DNA of 36,529 bases. Source: Sphingobacteriaceae bacterium (GTDB lineage: Bacteria; Bacteroidota; Bacteroidia; B-17B0; Aurantibacillaceae). The stretch spans positions 1-36,529 of the forward strand of contig CANKBS010000032.1 in assembly GCA_947480015.1 (NCBI GenBank), given 5' to 3'. The notes beneath the pieces are model-generated. The model worked only from the letters and a program-made list of their open reading frames with translations. It did not search any database and was not told where the DNA came from. Positions 33,774 to 36,529 of this stretch are shown here, piece by piece. The stretch's first letter is position 1. Every line of letters starts with the position of its first letter. The position numbers were made by a program, and so were the translations under genes.

Positions 33774-36149
33774 TTGGCAAACCCTATAAACAATAAAAAA
33801 CAGGCCATTGTTTCTCAAAAAGACATTAATCTCATTCTTCGTGTTTTAAAGGCTAATTGGTGGGTGCCTATCGTTGTTCTGCCCATTATTTACGGCATAG
33901 GCACTTTTTACATTTACCGCTTAAGCACCGTGTATAAGGCTTCTACCGAGTTTTTGCTTAAATCCGATGACGCCTATTACAAAAACAATGTCCTTAGTGA
34001 TGCCAGTTTTAATGCAGCGAGTTCGTATATGGATAATTCAAACGAAACCCGTATTATACAATCGTACGATTTATCAAGTAAGGTGGTTGACCGCTTATTG
34101 CATCGTTTGCAGGTTTCTTATTTTATTGTGGGTAAGGTGCGCACAACCGAGCAGTTTTCGGGTACGCCGTTTGAAATAGAGGTTAAAACCATGAGCCCCG
34201 ATTTATATGAGCAGGTGTTTGATTTGGAAATTATTGATTTAGACCATTACCGCATACGGCTAACTAATACGGGTAACGCGCTTGTAAAAACAGGGCAATT
34301 TAACAAAGAACTTTTAGATGCCGATTTGAACATCACCATTAACAGGGCCGCCAGCTTTAATAACGGAACTGTTGCAGGCATCAAAACTATCTATTACCAA
34401 TTTAGCATTCATAGCAAAGATTATTTAATCACGAAGATTCGTGAAAATTTAACGGTAGAAAACCCTGAATTTACCCAGATTTTAAAAGTAGACCTTAAGG
34501 ATGAACTGCCTGAACGCGCTATATTAATACTCGACACGCTTAATGTGGTTTATGCCGAAAATAGACTCAAATCCAAATATGAATTAAACGAACGCACCAT
34601 TGCCTATATTGATAAACAGTTAAACGAGATTGCCTGTTCTTTAAAAAGCATTGAGGATACCATGCAGAATTATAAAGAAAAAAAATCGATTATTAATTTG
34701 GACTGGCAACAAACTGATTTTCTGAGTAAAATTAGCGCTTTCGATGAGCAAAAATCACAAATGCAATTGCAGGTGTCGGCCTTAAACGATTTAGAAAAAT
34801 ACATCATCGAAGATAAGGATCCTCAGTTTTTACCCCCCTCTGTTTTTGTGATAGAAAAAGCGGGCTTTATGACCCAGGCAGTGAATGACCTTTACACCAA
34901 ACAAATTCAACTAAATCGCTTGTACAATTTAGCGAAAGAGTCAAACCCTATAGTGTCTGACCTTAAAGCAAGTGTTAAAAAAACCAAACAAGACCTACTC
35001 ATTTACATCAACAATGTACGTAAAGCTTCTACACAACAAATTGCGAGCTTAGAAAAGGAAATACTGGATTATATTAATGAGGCCAAATTAATTCCCGGCA
35101 AACAACGCGATATGCTTAACATACAAAGGCAGGCGAATGTGAGCGAACAGTTATACAATTTTTTATTGGAGAAAAAAGCCAGCACTAAAATTGCTAAGGC
35201 CAGCATTGTGCCCGATTTAAAGATTGTGGAAGTGCCGCGCTTCGTGGGTATTGACTCGCCGGACAGACCAAAATTAGAAAAACAATTTATTTCCATAGGA
35301 TTAATCTTATCGGTACTCCTCATTTTTGCCAGGGCCTTCTTTTTTAACAAAATAAAAACCGTTGACCAGTTAAAGGATATGACGGACTTGCCTTTGATTG
35401 GTGTTTTGCCACTGTTAAAAGAGGGCGAGTCGGAGGGTATTGTTGTGGAACAAAGCCCAAACTCGCTCGCTGCTGAGTCTTTTCGGAATTTTAGAACCAA
35501 TTTACAATATGCCAATATTGAGGTGGACGCTAAAACCTTTTTAGTGACGTCTTTTTTACCGGGCGAGGGTAAAACCTTTACTTCGATTAATTTGGCTGCT
35601 ATTTTAGCTAAGAGTGGTAAACGAACGATAATTTTAGAACTTGATTTACACAAACCTCGTATTTACAAACGCTTTGGCCTCCCAGAGCAAACAAAAGGGA
35701 TTACCACCTGCATCTCGGGGCTGCATAGTTTTGATGAGATTGTTTCACCTACGTATGTGCAGAATTTATTTTGTATGTACGCGGGGCCCGTTCCGCCTAA
35801 CCCGTCTGATTTTGTGCTTTCTGATAAATTAAAAGAACTGATTACCCGGGCAAAAGCCGAGTTTGATTTTGTAATTATTGATACGCCGCCTGCGGGTTTA
35901 TTGTCGGATTCTATTTATTTGATTCAAAATGTGGATGCTTCTATTTTTGTTTTAAATACAAAATCGAGCACACGACGGGTCATTACTTTTTTAGAGGATG
36001 TGATTGAGGCGAATAGCATTAAAAATATTGTGCTGGTGCTGAATGGCTTTGAGAAAATAGGTAAACGGTATTATTATAAGGGCTATGGTTATAGCTATGG
36101 TTATGGCTATGGTTATGGCTACGGCAAGGGTAAAGGGTATATGAGGTAA
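33774..36149 (+). CDS. Wzc/CpsD-type polysaccharide co-polymerase and tyrosine kinase
   Basis: 791 aa from TTG at 33774; the frame opens at 33753 but that codon lies in the -7 box. Wzz-type N-terminus, membrane span 1 (about 30-50), a long periplasmic coiled-coil region, the GNVR-like stretch 'LYNFLLEKKASTKIAKASIVPDLKIVE', span 2 (about 503-523), and a cytoplasmic BY-kinase with Walker A 'PGEGKT' (Lys near 600), Walker A' 'ELDLHKP' and Walker B 'FVIIDTPP' (about 700). The last 25 residues are Tyr-rich with GY repeats, the expected autophosphorylation cluster. It sets polymer length and export. Divergent from the exosortase operon. Confidence 0.93.
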   Translation: MANPINNKKQAIVSQKDINLILRVLKANWWVPIVVLPIIYGIGTFYIYRLSTVYKASTEFLLKSDDAYYKNNVLSDASFNAASSYMDNSNETRIIQSYDLSSKVVDRLLHRLQVSYFIVGKVRTTEQFSGTPFEIEVKTMSPDLYEQVFDLEIIDLDHYRIRLTNTGNALVKTGQFNKELLDADLNITINRAASFNNGTVAGIKTIYYQFSIHSKDYLITKIRENLTVENPEFTQILKVDLKDELPERAILILDTLNVVYAENRLKSKYELNERTIAYIDKQLNEIACSLKSIEDTMQNYKEKKSIINLDWQQTDFLSKISAFDEQKSQMQLQVSALNDLEKYIIEDKDPQFLPPSVFVIEKAGFMTQAVNDLYTKQIQLNRLYNLAKESNPIVSDLKASVKKTKQDLLIYINNVRKASTQQIASLEKEILDYINEAKLIPGKQRDMLNIQRQANVSEQLYNFLLEKKASTKIAKASIVPDLKIVEVPRFVGIDSPDRPKLEKQFISIGLILSVLLIFARAFFFNKIKTVDQLKDMTDLPLIGVLPLLKEGESEGIVVEQSPNSLAAESFRNFRTNLQYANIEVDAKTFLVTSFLPGEGKTFTSINLAAILAKSGKRTIILELDLHKPRIYKRFGLPEQTKGITTCISGLHSFDEIVSPTYVQNLFCMYAGPVPPNPSDFVLSDKLKELITRAKAEFDFVIIDTPPAGLLSDSIYLIQNVDASIFVLNTKSSTRRVITFLEDVIEANSIKNIVLVLNGFEKIGKRYYYKGYGYSYGYGYGYGYGKGKGYMR

Positions 36150-36238
36150 CCTGAACAGGCTTATTTTGTTGCTTGGTAAGTTTTCATTCCCCTCGAGAAG
36201 CTCCAAAAGAGGCCCTTAGTGTCTGATTCCGGCAATTT

Positions 36239-36529
36239 CAAAGAACAGATTCTTCCGCCGCCCCCGCAATCGCTTTGTTGCGGCGTCTGAATGAGGGGCT
36301 GTTATCGATCTACTGGCAACTGAGGGTACACAGCAATGAAACGGACCAGAAGAGTCCCTTCGTACCGCATGCTAGCAATGCCAAAGAACAGATTCTTCCG
36401 CCGCCCTCGCAATCGCTTTGTTGCGGCGTCTGAATGAGGGGCTGTTATCGATCTACTGGCAACTGAGGGTACACAGCAATGAAACGGACCAGAAGAGTCC
36501 CTTCGTACCGAATGCTAGCAATGCCAAAG
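36239..36529. repeat. 143-bp tandem repeat at the window end
   Basis: Units begin at CAAAGAACAG (36239), 36382 and again at 36525, where the window cuts off a third copy. The two full copies differ at only a few bases. Each contains a small hairpin CGCAA-TCGCTTTG-TTGCG. A more degenerate partial unit (AGAGGCCCTTAGT..., about 36209-36238) precedes copy 1. No ORF is called in 36150-36529. Confidence 0.92.

Noticed and set aside
33455-33808. N-terminal extension of the exosortase frame
   Set aside because: It overlaps the 74-aa sorting-signal gene in another frame, crosses into the divergent promoter, and gives a Cys/Trp-rich nonsense sequence; the ATG at 33454 fits the family size.

Overview
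The window looks like chromosomal DNA from a member of the Bacteroidota. It is AT-rich and encodes type IX secretion (T9SS) C-terminal sorting domains (two proteins, about 2.1-6.4 kb), an SprB-like repeat, a Bacteroidota-style PspC protein and many promoters with the TAnnTTTG -7 element. I cannot name a genus. No rRNA, tRNA, CRISPR array or intact transposase was found.

Layout. 0-6.4 kb: a predicted surface lipoprotein and two large T9SS cargo proteins, the second convergent. 6.7-18 kb: a signalling and secretion island. It holds a small membrane protein, a 1014-aa hybrid PAS histidine kinase, a helical protein paired with a single-domain response regulator, and a family of small secreted or membrane proteins in two related cassettes. 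18-21 kb: a DbpA-like RNA helicase, a long repeat-rich gap and a DUF3820 pair. 21.4-25.8 kb: a class III polyhydroxyalkanoate synthase (phaC, phaE) split by a GT-C-like membrane protein. 26.3-30.1 kb: queG, then a PadR/PspC operon with a strong palindromic operator candidate. 30.6-32.4 kb: glyA with an overlapping membrane-protein gene. 32.4-36.5 kb: repeat arrays, an exosortase with a tiny sorting-signal protein, a divergent Wzc/CpsD-like polysaccharide co-polymerase, and a 143-bp tandem repeat running off the end.

The most interesting signal is a regulatory one in the signalling island. Five separate start regions (6747, 12811, 13674, 15827, 17282) carry the element AATCTTACATATG, or a one- to two-base variant. 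In all five, exactly 58 bases separate its first base from the first base of a -7-like octamer (TACCTTTA, TACCTTCA, TTTCTTTG or GACATTTG). None has a recognisable -33 TTG at the usual distance, which suggests an activator-dependent regulon. The controlled genes are mostly small, secreted or membrane proteins. Two units start with unlisted 45- and 47-codon single-membrane-span peptides, each followed 23-27 bases later by a paralogous secreted protein. A second paralog pair (186 and 191 aa) follows. I think this is the best candidate here for an undescribed system: a locally duplicated, co-regulated set of exported proteins beside two-component signalling genes.

Other notable points are a canonical A-AAA-AAA slippery heptamer at the end of the PspC gene that opens a 48-residue extension in the -1 frame, a PadR-type palindrome overlapping its operon promoter, and an exosortase substrate whose mature peptide would be only about 20-25 residues long.
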